A stretch of 64,000 nucleotides of DNA from Cystobasidium ongulense (GCA_022835595.1 BQUP01000001.1:2976001-3040000), one strand, 5' to 3'; shown: positions 12,493-24,724, counted from the stretch's first letter. A program made the numbers and translations. Notes: generated by a model not told the origin, from the letters alone.

Positions 12493-13981
12493 ACTCTCTT
12501 CAACGTCCGGATCTAGCTCTCCCCATTTAGACTTATCCAGGTAGGCGTCTCCGTCCTGGTCATTCGCCAACGCTACACCAAAGACATCACCGTACAATGG
12601 TCTGTTGAACTCGTCCACCGGAGGCTTTCCCCAGCCACCTGGATGGAAGCCCCACTGTGCACCTTCCGGTATGGGTGCGTTTAGACCGGGAATTTTGAGG
12701 TTGGGGTAAGAAGGAGGAGGACCGAAGCGTTGCATAGCAATGAGCCAGGGTGGAGGAGCTAGAGGAGGGATGGAAAGCGCCTCCTTCAATTCTTTCGATA
12801 ATTCGCCTGGCTTCTTTTCTTTTAGGTTTGTTTCGAATTCTTTGCCTTCAAAGTACCTGTGAGGGGCCGGTAAAAGGAATCAGTGCTGTCTCGGAATAGC
12901 GATTCACATGTACAAACGCAAAGCTTACATCTCGCCAAAGTCACTCATGGGAGGTTTCTCTTGGAATTTGAAGAAAGCATCATGCAGCTTCTGGTAGTCA
13001 ATGTCGATCTTTCCCATCTTCGGTTGCACGCGCTCTCGTGTCCTTGACTTGAGACTCTGGTCGGCCTCTTTCTCCTTGATTGCATCTCTTTGCGTTGCGA
13101 TACCAGTGTCTGCAATCCAAGCAGGAAGTTGAAATGGAGCTTTTTCGATACCCTTCTTGCTGGCCAAATAATCTCGCTTCGCACTCCAGTGCGGCGGAAT
13201 TGCAATAGTGTTTTTGTAACTTTTGAGGTGGATAAGCAAGCGAGGATCCAGCGCGGTCACATCGACCCAATCCACGACGTCTGGTCTTTTAACTAGTCGC
13301 TTAAGCTCAGCTACTGATAATCGACTTAGCTTCTTCTGCTTGCGCTTCGAGAGCTCTTGCTGTTTCAGCAATTCCTCTTCATCCTCCTCGTCCATGGCTT
13401 CATCGTCCGAGTAATAAATGTGGCCTTTACCGGTGTCTTCATCTGCACCGTGCGAAGCTGCGGCAGCAGCAGCTACGCCTGGATCCTGGAACTTGGCAAA
13501 GATAGCTGCGAACTCTTCTGGGATGTATTCTGTGCCAGCGGCGTTGGCTAACTGAGAGGTCGAAGGCTTTCTCTGCGAGCGTGATGCATGCAAGGGAAGA
13601 ATTAAAGCTAATATCAGCATGCTTGTCCAAATAAGGCGTCTGTGAGTACAAGCATTGCAAGCTTACATCCTCGTCGCCCGGCATGTCATCGTACAGATTG
13701 TGCGACTCCTCCGCCTTGACAGCTGGGGCGCCATTCTCCTGCTTTACAGACGACGCAGGCTCTCCCGACGACGACGCAGGTATTGCTTCCCGATCTCCAA
13801 TCACTTTCCCTTCGCTATCACCATTCGTCTTGCTGTCTATCGCCTGCGGTTGGTGCTGCTCTTGCTCCTTTTTCTGCTTTGCCTTCAGCTTGCGCAGCTG
13901 TCCTTTTGACAACTTGGACGTCTTGATGGGCTCATGTCCGTTGAGCTCGGGCGCAGTAGCGCTGTCTGCTTGTGCTGCCAT
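11908..13981 (-). CDS. splicing factor 3B subunit 2 (SF3B2/SAP145, Cus1)
   Basis: Exons 13981-13667, 13572-12929 and 12856-11908 (complement) give 635 residues. The DUF382 core is unmistakable: KRPDVVDWVDVTALDPRLL, IPPHWSAKRDYL, then GKIDIDYQKLHDAFFKFQ. A PSP proline-rich domain follows (YFEGKEFETNLKEKKPGELS and PPPWLIAMQRFGPPPSYPNL). SF3B2 is part of U2 snRNP and binds SF3B4 and the branch-site region. A run of about 15 glutamates lies near 12465-12505. The N-terminal 100 residues are Lys/Gln-rich and poorly conserved. Confidence in identity is very high; the junction at 13573/13667 is less certain. Confidence 0.94.
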
Positions 13982-14353
13982 GTTCACACGTATCGTATGG
14001 CTGTCTTTCCAGCTGATGTCGGCAGGATATCAAGCAGCCTGGCCAAATCTCGTTGATCAAGAAGCGGCGTCGACTTCAAACATACAAGCTCGCCCTCAAA
14101 GAAGAGTTATGTTACAGAATGATGAGCAATCCACAGCAAGTAAAAGTCTCTCCAGTCTGGTTTAGACTCCTCAGCGTCGCGCCGGAAACCTTGCCATCGT
14201 TTTTCAGTACGGTACGTAAAGTGGCCAGGGAAGAAAGGTGTGGATTACGATACAGCTACTAGATCTATTTGCCATACATCATATGATACATTAGTACTAC
14301 TCCTAGTGTTAAACCAAAATTGAAACAGTGCGATTACAGTATAAACCCGGCTT
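13982..14353. other. gap between SF3B2 start and YME2 3' end
   Basis: The 372 bases hold the SF3B2 promoter and leader and the 3' end of the upstream minus-strand gene. Open frames on the plus strand here are antisense shadows or lack family support. Confidence 0.4.
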
Positions 14354-17300
14354 CTATGCTAAGGTGAGTTGTGTCTTGAGCTTGGTATTTGAATCGTTCA
14401 AACGAGCAAGCGTATCTTGGGCTTTATGCATGTTCACTAAACATTCATCGACCCGAGCTGCTATTTCAATAGGTATCGTTGGAGAACCGCCAAAAGTCCA
14501 TTTGCCACCGGTAAATAACTGGCTCAATTTGATGAGCTGTAAGAGATAACAAATACAGCGTTCAGCGATGATTCGAGTAGGCTAAGATATTGATGGTCTC
14601 ACCTCCTCTGATGAAGTTTTAACAGTCGTCTGCGCTTCGGCTATCGCCTTGTTATTGATTGCCAATTCGTTCTGTGCAGCGAAGACCTTATTCTCGGCTA
14701 AGGTTTGGAAAGCCGTTCGATACGACGGCTTGCCCGGTCGTACTGCATCTTGCAGGCCTGCCAATACATATAGGGATAAGCCAAGGCTCAATACTCAGTG
14801 TCGATGTGAAACGCACCTTCTCGATGGATTATCGAGATTATCTCAGCTTGCTCCAAACCTCGCAAAGCTTTTGCCTGGTCTTTGAATGGGCCGGCCAGAA
14901 GTTCCGCATAGCTCAACTAGATGAAAGCGGCCGTTAGGAGACCAGACAATGACGCCACCGTGATTCCTCGTTACGTACCTCTTTCTCTTTGCTCAAAGCT
15001 TTAACAAGATACCACACCTGCTCCCGAGTCCAAGGCAACGTCTTCGCTTCCTCGCTGTCCTCTACGAAACAATTCTTGACTATCTCAGTCGATGATCTGG
15101 TGATGATATCTGCAGAATGGGACAAGACGATCAATCATCTTGATAACCTTCGTAGAGAACATTGACATACCATCAACAGCTTCATCAATGCTAGCTCCTC
15201 CTCGCATCTTCTGTATCAGTGTTTCAAGGTCGGTCAATCGACCACCAAGACGCTCAATAGCATTCTGATTGCTGTTTTTCAACAGATCTTCCTTGCCGTA
15301 CTCTTTCAATTTCTTCTGAACGTATTGTAGTGCATTTTCCGATGTCGCGTCGGTCAAGGTGATACTGCTGAAGGGTCGACTCGGCAGCGCTGTTCAGAGG
15401 GAAAATTAGCTTCTACGGCTTTGAAGGTCTATTCATCGACAGAACGCACCTCTAGCCAACGATTTCGAAACGGCTACAGAGTCGTTCACGAACAAAACGT
15501 GTGCGACCTATAAAGTTTGACACGTTTCAGTCATAGGGAAGAGTTCGTCCATGACGGAAAAAACGTGAAACTGACCTTGTTTTCCACTAGCGCAGCCGCC
15601 CAATCTGCCATTCCGCTATATAGAACTTCATGCCCTTTACTTCCAGCATCCTTCTCGTCAAAGCCTTTGATAACAACCACAGGTATTTGGTCTAGATCTG
15701 CCGTTGAAGCTTTTCCTTCTTCTAATGCTGGGTCATATGGTTCCATTGCAGCGATTGCTTTAGCCATACTTGCCGGACCATATAATTGGGAATATTCCCC
15801 AGGTCGGCGTTTCTGTTTGGCGGGTACTTGAGACGAAGCTGAATGTATCCCTTCATTATCTTCAGCCAATGTAGGCGCCATTACATTACCAGAAGATACA
15901 GTAGCAGCTTCTCGCAACGATGCGTAATCGTGAGGTTCGGGTTCTACGCCCATGCCTAACTCCGACATGACGCCATTTCCAGCTACACAGTCTAGTCGAC
16001 CATCGTGTACATTGCCGATACGAACGTTATCAACGAAACCAGCTTGATCTTCAAACATTGCTCTGCGCGCATGCTCGGATTCGGCAGCTCGTTCTCGGGA
16101 TAATTTGGCATCGTCCGCTAGCCCTTTGAGTGCAACAGCCGTTACATCTAATACCTGCGGTATTGTGAAACGAATGTTAGCTCTCCTGAAAACAATGAAC
16201 TGCCCTGAAATCGTCACTCGCCTGTTTGATCTGCACATCCAAATTTGTAGCAAAACCAGCCTTAGTGCCAATTAGACCGACTGATGCGATATCGATGAGG
16301 TTGTTAAAACTAGATGCCCATTGAAACTGTGGGAAGTAGCCAACCTGCGAAGCTAGTGCCGCCACGAGCTTTGATTCTGAGCCTCTGCCTTGCTTGATGA
16401 TCTCCTTGCAATCAACGATAAGAACGTTCCTTTACACGAGCGCAGATGTATAAGCCTTTTCTGAGTATGTCCGTAACATGACTCCAGGTACCGGCTTACT
16501 TGGATCTATTGGTCACTTGATTTACCAAGGCGGCTTTACCAGAACCAGGCGGACCACTGTAGAGGAAGATGTGTCAGCCAGCTAGCTTCTAAAAATGACC
16601 TGTATCGGCCTTAAAGTAAGTATACACACGTTATAGTGACAAAAGTATCCGGCATTTCGTTCAACCACAACTTCAATTTCTCAGCTGCTTCTATACGTTC
16701 CAATTCGATGCCGGTGCCGATCTGTTCGAATTTAGCCTCATCTCCAACGTCTTCATCTTGATCCTCTTGTCCATGCGTGCCATTCTTGTTCCGATGAACA
16801 AGGCCTCCACTAAGACCAGTAGAGCTAATAGAAAGATCTCCCAATCTAGCAATGGTTTCCCTTTTCAACCATTTCGTAAGTCTGTATCGTTCGAGGTCGA
16901 ACATGTGAGATGCTTTTGCCTTGACGAAAAATGCTCGAATTGGGTCGAATATCGCGTAGCTTAGTCCGCCTGCTAGTACTGCTACGATTGGAATGACTAT
17001 ACGTGGATGTGCGGTCATCCAATCCCAAATTGCATGCTCTCTATAAGTAGCGATGTAATACAGTCAATAAGCGGCTATCGGATGTAAGGATGATGTAGCA
17101 CTCACTTTCGCCTCTCCTTGTACAATATACGTAGAGCTGTAGGCGTGCCAGTATGATCAGGATCCGCCTTGTAGCCGTAAAGACTGTTTCTCGCGGCAGC
17201 GGCAGATCGAACGTTTGTGTACGAAACATTTGCAATCTTGGGTGTGTCTTTCGGATTCGGAGGCTCGAGTGATTTGATGCGACCATACGGGCGGAACAAT

Positions 17301-18046
17301 GCGTATATTTGTTCTTGCGATAGTTCTGGACCAGACGTGAACTCGACGCGTAGATCTCTTGCGGGAAAGCGATTGAGTATATCTTCTAGCCCTGTATTAG
17401 AATAAGTGAGGAGGATGTCAGGAAACGGAAATGAATGCTAGACTGATTGGTTGTCTCATTCGCCACTAACATGGTTTGCCCTATTGTTGTTTCACAGGAA
17501 GTTTTATCAGCTGTTGCCATCTACGCGGTAACGAGATTTGCCCACCTTGACTAGATGTGCTCTAGAAGTCTTCCAAGAGTACCAAGGCCGTTCAGCCTTT
17601 TCGTTATAATGCTGAATCACTCTTTGTGTGATCTCCTGCAGTGCGGTATCTTCCTGACCCGGCGCAGGCTTATCTGGAATGTAGCTGCATTTGACAAATG
17701 CACCACCGTCCTTCTCTCTAGCCTGGACTGACTCCACTCTGAACCCATGCCCAGTGTCAGTAGGCAAGCTCGCCCTGATACGGTCGAGTAACGAGTCCTT
17801 CTCAGCCTGAGCGAGCAGTATGCGAAAGTCGTAGCGGATAAGCTTGATTGGGAAGACGGTGTCGATGTAAAAATATAAAGGCTTGCGCTCGCGCGTGTCG
17901 TCGAGTGCGTTTGAGCGGGATTCCCCTTCGACTTCTTGCTGTTCGGCGGCACGAGCTGTCACTGTGCTGCTGAGGAGCCGTCTGCGGGCAGGATGGCAGC
18001 GATGACTGGCAGACCGCAAGCCTGTAGCCGCCGTGATGGCTCTCAT
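14354..18046 (-). CDS. YME2: mitochondrial escape protein 2 (Yme2/RNA12)
   Basis: Thirteen exons (complement): 18046-17546, 17480-17471, 17391-17106, 17040-16630, 16556-16500, 16429-16222, 16154-15576, 15507-15450, 15389-15171, 15109-14979, 14916-14817, 14757-14603 and 14536-14354, giving 965 residues. Features in order: mitochondrial presequence; an RRM-like domain (DLRVEF ... FRPYGRIKSLEP); the membrane segment IVIPIVAVLAGGLSYAIFDP; a P-loop (TGPPGSGKAAL); LIVDCKEI; SQVGYFP; and a C-terminal coiled region. Yme2 sits in the mitochondrial inner membrane and affects mtDNA stability. Exon 2 is 10 bases. The intron 16221-16155 begins GCGAGT and seems to be GC-AG. The first in-frame ATG is used as start. 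Confidence 0.92.
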
Positions 18047-18734
18047 AGCACCAGAGGGAACTACTGTGTGCCTTCCTAGAGCTTGCAGTGCGCGTGTAAG
18101 CAAGAAAGCATCAATTGGAGACTTGGACCTTCGTCATGGAGAAGCCCGATCACCTTCATTACCCTCTAGACACGACTTGCACTGAGCACGACCACAACCA
18201 TGACTCGCACATCTAGGTCAATGTAGGCCACTGTACAGGGTATGCGAACTAGGCCTATCTGCTCTGGACAGCTGCTGACTGGCGCGCGAAGCTCCTCACT
18301 GCGTGGTTCAGGCTGATAGGGCGTGCAAGGCATATGGGAACCGCTGATACGTGCCAACTCTCACCAAGATGCCATGATGACCATTCACTCTGGACAACAC
18401 AGGCTCCGCAGCAACACAACACCCGTTGCCGAAAAGTAACAACAGCTTTCCGCCGGACCGCACCGCGTCGCACCACAGCCGTGGTTTATCGCGGAAGGCT
18501 CAATGCACAATTGCCGAGATGTGCCTGTTTCATCGATATTTTCCATGCGTCTTCTTGGGTCTATACTGTAGATGTTGGTGTGAGCTGTCGACGCCTGGCT
18601 TCTCTTTCATCTCAATCACCCTCCATCACCGAACACCTTTACCGTACAGCTTACAATTTCCTCAAAATCACCAAAACCCACATTCTGTTACAATCAACTA
18701 ATAACGCACACTATCTTCAATACCCGGCTAAACG
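18047..18734. other. divergent promoter region upstream of YME2 and secreted gene 1
   Basis: 688 bases between divergent genes. The last 130 bases are pyrimidine-rich and A/C-rich, and they resemble the leader of the second secreted gene at about 20670-20821, so they were probably duplicated with it. No coding exon was recognised. Confidence 0.4.
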
Positions 18735-19769
18735 ATGTTCAAGCAGCTACTCGCTCTCACCGTATTCGCCGGCCTCTTCGTCGCAAGCTCGGCAGAGGTT
18801 GTTCGATCTGAACACAAAGTCGCATACAATAATGCGGAAGCGCTCAAGAGAGGTCTTCCCCTTGTTCCTCCCCGCGGACACGCCAGTGAGAATCTATGCA
18901 TTGTGAATTCCGGAAGGTCTTTCTGAGCTCCAATTGACATGTCTTGTATTTATGCTCAGCGCGAAGCTTCACCGCCGCCAGGCGTCAACAGAGTCCGGTT
19001 GTGAGTAGGGGATCAGTTGTGGTTGGTCTTCGCACGGAATTGCGGGCTCACCATTCTTTATCAATAACAGTTGACAACGACTGTGCGCCTGAAACAAAAC
19101 TGGTTATAGCCATTTCTCCGATATCTGACATACTAAGGCGCTACATTTCCAGATCCTATCCTTCGATGACGCAATCTTTACCGAGGTCGACGGGTCAATC
19201 TCTCAGCCATACAATACCTACAATCTCGATTGCATTTACCCACGTTGTGGATATGCCAGAGCAGCTGAATATTACGGCTGGTCTGCCAGTTCCTCTCCGA
19301 ATTCAATGTACTTTTACAGCGATGGTTTACCTGGACTCTCTTCTGGTACTACTCCCGCTGGCCATTTCAGGCTCAAGAGCCTTTATTGCGCTCAAGGTCA
19401 GGGCACAACTGCTGTCTTGACGCTTGTAGGAACCATTGACGGAGTGGTAAGTACCCCTCCATGCCGTGCAAATCACGGACGCCAGTGAGACATCACTGAT
19501 GCTTGACTTGTTCCACAAACAGACCGCTTTTGCCGAGGAAGTCGCCTGCACACCAAACGGAGCGACGAACAACGACGATGCCCCGATTCTCAATACCTAC
19601 GACAATCTGCCCTTATTAGACCGCGTGTCAGTGTGGCACGGACCATGCCTCAAACAGTGATGTGTTTATGCCTGCTGATTGACCTCGTCCACTATACAGT
19701 CAAGTCACCACAACGTCCAACACCGGAGGATGGACATTCGACGATATCACTTTAACAGCGTCTTCCTAG
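18735..19769 (+). CDS. small secreted protein, copy 1 of a tandem pair
   Basis: Exons 18735-18885, 18960-19000, 19071-19082, 19153-19446, 19523-19626 and 19700-19769 give 223 residues. A classical signal peptide (MFKQLLALTVFAGLFVASSA) is followed by a propeptide with basic pairs (AARRQQSP), then a domain beginning LSFDDAIF with cysteines in LDCIYPRCGYA, SLYCAQG and ACTPNG, and ending GGWTFDDITLT. The layout (FDD ... LKSLYC ... LVGTIDG ... GWTFDDI) suggests a compact beta-sandwich such as those in fungal wall or adhesion proteins, but I know no named family. The third exon is only 12 bases. Its paralogue lies 1.05 kb downstream. Function unknown; an extracellular location is inferred. Confidence 0.82.
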
Positions 19770-20821
19770 TCTACAATATACCATGTCGGGCAAGATTCGC
19801 TTACATGCGCGACATCTCGTTGATCTTCCAATCTATCGAAGCAGCTCGTTACTGCCGTCTTCGGTCTTTCCAGAGCTATTTGTGCCTCGTTGCATTTCCC
19901 TTTACCTCCTAGGGTTGTGCATTATCCTGCCGTCGTTGTACAACTTGGTATCATTACGTAGTAGCTTATCTCATCACTCAATGCACTTTTCCAACCACGC
20001 TTCTTAACCCTTTTTCTCGGAGTCGGCACGCCATCCCTCTCGTGTAGCGCCATTCACGAGCTCTCTAAGTATAACTAACCGTACAGCAGTAAAACATTAA
20101 GAATGCGCCGCTCCCAGACAGTCACAACCTGTCGCTTGGGAGCTGTAGGTATGGCACGAAGCTGCGAAAATGTACGGTATAGGCACGCCCGATCGCCTCC
20201 ATCTGACGCATCTGACTTTCTCAACAGTGAACAGCATCGACTTGCACATACACGCAATCCACCATCTTCCAACAGTATCTGGCAATCATCTATTGTCATA
20301 GGCCAGAGCCTTTGTCTGGCTTGCCCGCACTCAACGTGGATCACGTGCCCGCCTGGAGACGCGTTCGACATCCATGTAAGGCCTGGTAAATTAGATTTAT
20401 CAAAGCAGCACGCGACAAGGGCGCCCAGAGCGAATGTCACGACACAAGTGTCTAACTTACTGTAACTTACATGACTGTTCTCACCCACAGGCGCACACGC
20501 AGTAAAGATAGATTCCATGAATTTAGGTAAGTCATTGTTGTTTTGTGCAGGTACAGACGTCTGGATCGGCTATTAATCCAAATATTGCAGGGCGAGAGTG
20601 GACTTTCTAGATTCTGGCAACTATCAGTGCCTATCACTGAACACAAGCTCTCGAAATCTCATTTCTGTTGCCTTCTCTTGCATCTCTACCGGTACCACTT
20701 ACCTTCAATACTTCTTGATTCACTTACTCGGGCTCATCCAAAACCACGTTCATTTACACCCAAAAAGCCACTTTCTTTTCCGGTCAACAAGGACCGCATA
20801 CTATTGTCAATACTCTCCAAA
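19770..20821. other. spacer between tandem secreted genes, partly duplicated
   Basis: No gene is supported. The first half resembles the 3' flank of the second copy: compare 19900-20224 with 22010-22263, for example CACGAAGCTGCGAAAATGTA against CGCGAAGCTGCGAATATACG. The last 150 bases resemble the leader of copy 1. A 147-codon minus-strand frame (20518-20075) lies inside this duplicated flank and lacks a counterpart downstream, so I do not call it. Confidence 0.5.
19900..20224 (+). repeat. 3' flank repeat, copy 1 (pairs with 22010-22263)
   Basis: Aligned by eye with the flank downstream of secreted gene 2. Shared blocks include a CGTAGTAGCTTA-like stretch, a CAATGCACTTTTCCAA-like stretch and the GAAGCTGCGAA block followed by GATCGC and CATCTGACTTTC. 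It shows that the duplicated unit extended several hundred bases beyond the coding region. Confidence 0.5.
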
Positions 20822-21868
20822 ATGATGTTCAAGACAATATGCGTTCTCACTACGTTTGCCGGCCTCTTCGTGACGAGCTCTGCCGAAGCAGTTCAACCTG
20901 GAGACGCCGTCGCGTATACTAATGCAGAAGCTTTCCAGAGGGGTCTTCCCCTTCCTCGTATCCGTCGACGGCCCAGTAAGGATCTAGGCTGTCATTGGAC
21001 ACTTCGAAAGGTCCTATCTGGCCCGAGTTGACTTGTTCTCGTATTGTATCTAGCTCGCAGCTTCACCGCAGCCAAGCGTCAACAGAGCCCAGTTGTGAGT
21101 GGCACAAGGCTTGTTGTTTCTATATCTGACAAAAAGCCTTTTGACTGACTCTCTGCGGTCCTTCACAGTTTAGAACTACCGTATGTAGTGTTGAGACGAA
21201 TCAATATTAGCCATTTCTCGGGTATCTGACGTTTTGAGCTTCCACAATTTCCAGACTCTACGTTTTGACGATGCGGACTTTAACCAAGCCGACGGGCCAA
21301 TTCCACAACCGTACCAGGGTATCAACGTTGGTTGCGATTACGGCAGTTGTGGCTATGCAAGAGCAGCTACATATCCCAGCTGGACTGCCCATTCATCTCC
21401 CAATGAAATGTATTTTTACAATTATGGCCTACCTAGTTTCACATCTGGTACTCCCGGTGGAATGCTTAGGCTCAAAAGCCTGTACTGCACTCAAGCTATT
21501 GGAGCAACTTCTCCTTTGACGTTGGTGGGATCTGTCAACAAAGAGGTGAGTGGTCAAGACACAGTGTACCAAACACGAGACTGTCATCAAATCAGTATTG
21601 ATACATGGGAATCTTCCGGTAGACCGTTTTCACCATAGCGGTGACCTGCACACCAAATGGACAGACGGGTACTAGTGGTGCTCCAACTCTCAACACCTTT
21701 AACAATTTGCCTTTAGCAGACCGCATGTAAGTGTACCACGGGCAATGCCTTGGAATCGGATTCAACGATGCTGCTGAAACACCTTACTCGTGATATAGTC
21801 AAGTCACTACAACATCCGATGACGGAGGTTGGACATTCGACGATGTCATTTTCACAACGTCCTCTTAG
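20822..21868 (+). CDS. small secreted protein, copy 2 of a tandem pair
   Basis: Exons 20822-20975, 21054-21094, 21169-21180, 21255-21545, 21623-21726 and 21799-21868 again give 223 residues. Every intron phase matches copy 1, and exons 2, 3, 5 and 6 have exactly the same lengths (41, 12, 104 and 70). The signal peptide starts MMFKTICVLTTFAGLFVTSS; the dibasic site becomes KR (TAAKRQQSP). Cysteines are kept in VGCDYGSCGYARA, SLYCTQ and VTCTPNGQ, and the end is GGWTFDDVIFTTSS. Divergence is concentrated after the dibasic site, so the copies are not recent. ATG occurs twice in a row at 20822 and 20825. Confidence 0.82.
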
Positions 21869-22009
21869 TCTACGGCAGAGTCAGGAAAAAAACCGTCCAC
21901 ACGCAAGTCTTCTCCTCCATGCCTCCCTCATAAAGAAGCAATCCATTCACTGCCATCCTCGCTTCCAGAATGCATTCTTCATCTCGGAGTTTCGTTGTCT
22001 TTCATTCAT

Positions 22010-22263
22010 CCCCTTAGCTTGATACGTCTTGGGTTATGCGTCGTGCTGTTATCGCTCTTTGTCCGATCATCAATACGTAGAAGCTGATATTGTATCTCAA
22101 GCGCACTCTCCAGTACACTTTCATAAGCTTCTTTCTTGGAATACCATTCATAGGTATACAATTTGCGCTCCCATCAGTAGTCGGTATCGATGTAAAAGCA
22201 GTGGAGCGCGAAGCTGCGAATATACGCGCTCAGATCGCTTTCACTTGACGCGTCTGGTTTTCT
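22010..22263 (+). repeat. 3' flank repeat, copy 2 (pairs with 19900-20224)
   Basis: Downstream counterpart of the copy 1 flank, with several insertions and deletions. The unit length of the tandem duplication is about 2.1 kb. Confidence 0.5.
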
Positions 22264-22392
22264 GAATGAAGTCAAGCCCTCGACGACTTGGTTAACCATT
22301 CGTTTACGCCCATTCACTTACATACACCAACTAGCGAGCTCGCACTGGGTGCTGAAGTGACAAGCTACATTCAGTAGTGCAGTCCAGCCGGC

Positions 22393-24724
22393 ATGCCTCT
22401 GGAAGCCAGCCTGTTCTATGGCGGCGTCAGCTCGCCCTCGCGACCCAAGCGCCCAGTGTCTAGCACCAGCAGCTCTGTCGCATCTACATCCCGCTCGATG
22501 GACACTCCAAGCCCCAGTCGCACCTCGCGCATCCCGCCCCCGCCCACCTCGCCTTCGCCATCCTCGTCTCGCAGAGCAGCCTCGCGACGCCGACCAGCTT
22601 CAGCCTCGAGTTCAGCATCAAAAGTCTCGCCCAACAAGTTCAAGCTCCACTTCCAAGGGCGCGTGTACCGTCCATTCTCCGCTACTTCTCCTCCAAACGC
22701 GCGCAAGCTCTACTCTCCGTCGCAAGGTCTGCTAGGCCAGCCAGACGAGCTGGTTGAGCATGCAGGCGCGATTATCGATTGCCCGTGCGAGCGAAATCAA
22801 GACGATTCTACACTCATGATACAGTGTGAAGAGTGCGATATATGGCTACATGCGAGATGTGTAGGCTTTGAATACGAGGAACAATGTCCCGATGATTACT
22901 ATTGCAGGAAATGCGCGCCTTTATCTAGTACTGGCAAGGCGATACCGGATTCGCAAGACATTCGTAAAAGGACACTCAAAACCCAAACTAGCGACAAAAG
23001 TAATAGGATCCCAAGTCCGCCGTATTCTGTCGCTGGACTGAGCGAAAGCGAAGAAGATGGAGGTTTAGAGGTCGAAACGCATGCTCCCCTAGAGGCGTCC
23101 CCCTTGAATCGCACACCCACTCGTACACCTACAAAACGCACATCTATTTCACCATCCCAATATTCAGTTTCTCGCAATCTTCTCTCGGAACTAGCTAATG
23201 CATCGCCTATTATCAAAGCTAGCCCATCTCATCCTCTACTCACGCCTTCGAAAAGGGCGAAGCTGGATCCTAGCACGTACAAGGATTCTGCGAAGGACGG
23301 CTACAATGATGACGATACTCCTCAAAAATGCTCCCAAATCTCGCAGCAGTCCCCTCTTCAGACTTTGGATGCAGACACTGTTCCCCTGCCCGATCACTAT
23401 ACTTCTCTTCTCAATCTACACGCTGCAGTCGAGCGAGCACTACTTCTACACCTCGCGACAGAAGGCGCCAAAGTCTGTTCAGCTGCAGTGGTCTCGTCGG
23501 ATGGCGCAAACGTTGCAGACAATATACATGTCGACCTGCCAAATCTCGCCACATTTACTGGCATTCGGTCGGTGGTAGAGCGCGGCTCAGGCAGGAGATT
23601 CGGACCTACCGAGCTGGCGCAGCTCATATGGCTATGGGAGGGAGGTCTCAATGGTCCACAAGCGACTGAAGACGTCTTCACGTCTACTGACTCCTTCTCG
23701 AGTCCAGCTGGGCAGAAGAAAGATAAGAAAAGAGGCGGCTTGTCAATGTCTGTCTCTGCTGCACGCGAACTAGACCGAAACAACGGAAAACGCGTTTATA
23801 CATGGGGCATTGGAATTCATCTCGAGCTTAAACAGAATGTACAACTACCAGCATTAGAGCTCGTTGGATCTTCGCCTACCCAGCCTAGCCAGGGTACCGA
23901 AACACCTCCAGTACTAAATCTTAAGCGAGTAGGCCTCTCTGTCTTACCCTTATGGAGTTCTAAAGCAGAATATAGGCGTGAAGAAATGAGGCGAAGATTG
24001 GGAGAATGTGTACTCAAAGCTCATGAAGATTTCAGCTTTGGTCAGTCCACATTGGACTCGCAGTCCTCGTCGGCTGCCAAGAAAAAGCGACTCTCAGACC
24101 CTTTTGAGCGTGAGCTTCAGCTTCCTCCTACGCCTCCGCCGTCAAATCGAAAGAAGAGCTCAGGAACCTCCTCAAGTATCTTCTCAAGGGGCTTCATACT
24201 CGATGCACTCCCGCCCATTCCAGCAGCGTCACTGCCACCTCTAGGAGGATCTTCTCTGGCTGCACTTGCGAACCCATCCCCACCAAAGAACCAAGGTATC
24301 GCAAATGCAGATACTGCCGACATAGCGCGAGAGGAGAGAGCTTCCGTGCTGCCCAGCACGAGGGACACAACTGGTCGACCTGCAAAGCAGAATGCAGATG
24401 AGAGGAGATCGATGTTGCTCGATGGTCATAAGGAACAGGCGAAGAAAGCGCCAGCGGAACAGCGTGCAATGAGCTTGCTGGACAGGGTGAGTTTGTCCGC
24501 GAAAGATTATTACTATGTGCCGGTACTGACTCTCGTATTTACAGATCAAAGCCAAAGAAGCAGCGCAACAAGCTGCCAAGGATGCTCAGGCATCGAATGC
24601 AGCTTCTGATAACCTTCTGAAAGGCAGAAGCGCTCTGAAGGCCAATCAACAGAGTGCCGCGCGTATCAGTCTAGAAGCTGCTAGTGCGAGAGCAAAGAAG
24701 AAAGCCAGTCAAAGATTACCATGA
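22393..24724 (+). CDS. PHD-finger protein with CDT1-like domain
   Basis: Exons 22393-24486 and 24545-24724 give 757 residues. A Ser/Pro/Arg-rich N-terminus leads to a PHD zinc finger at about 129-175 (CPC, CEECDIWLHARC, YYCRKC). Residues 332-400 (LPDHYTSLLNLHAAVERAL ... SVVERGSGRRFGPTELAQL) look like the central winged-helix domain of the replication licensing factor CDT1, and the region to about 548 (RREEMRRRLGECVLKAHEDF) fits its continuation. The tail is Lys/Ala/Gln-rich helix. CDT1 loads MCM helicase at origins; a PHD finger reads histone tails. The PHD call is certain; the CDT1 call rests on pattern memory and should be tested. Confidence 0.75.

Noticed and set aside
20075-20518. 147-codon minus-strand frame between the two secreted genes
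   Set aside because: It lies in the duplicated 3' flank, has no counterpart after copy 2, no known domain and no splice partner.
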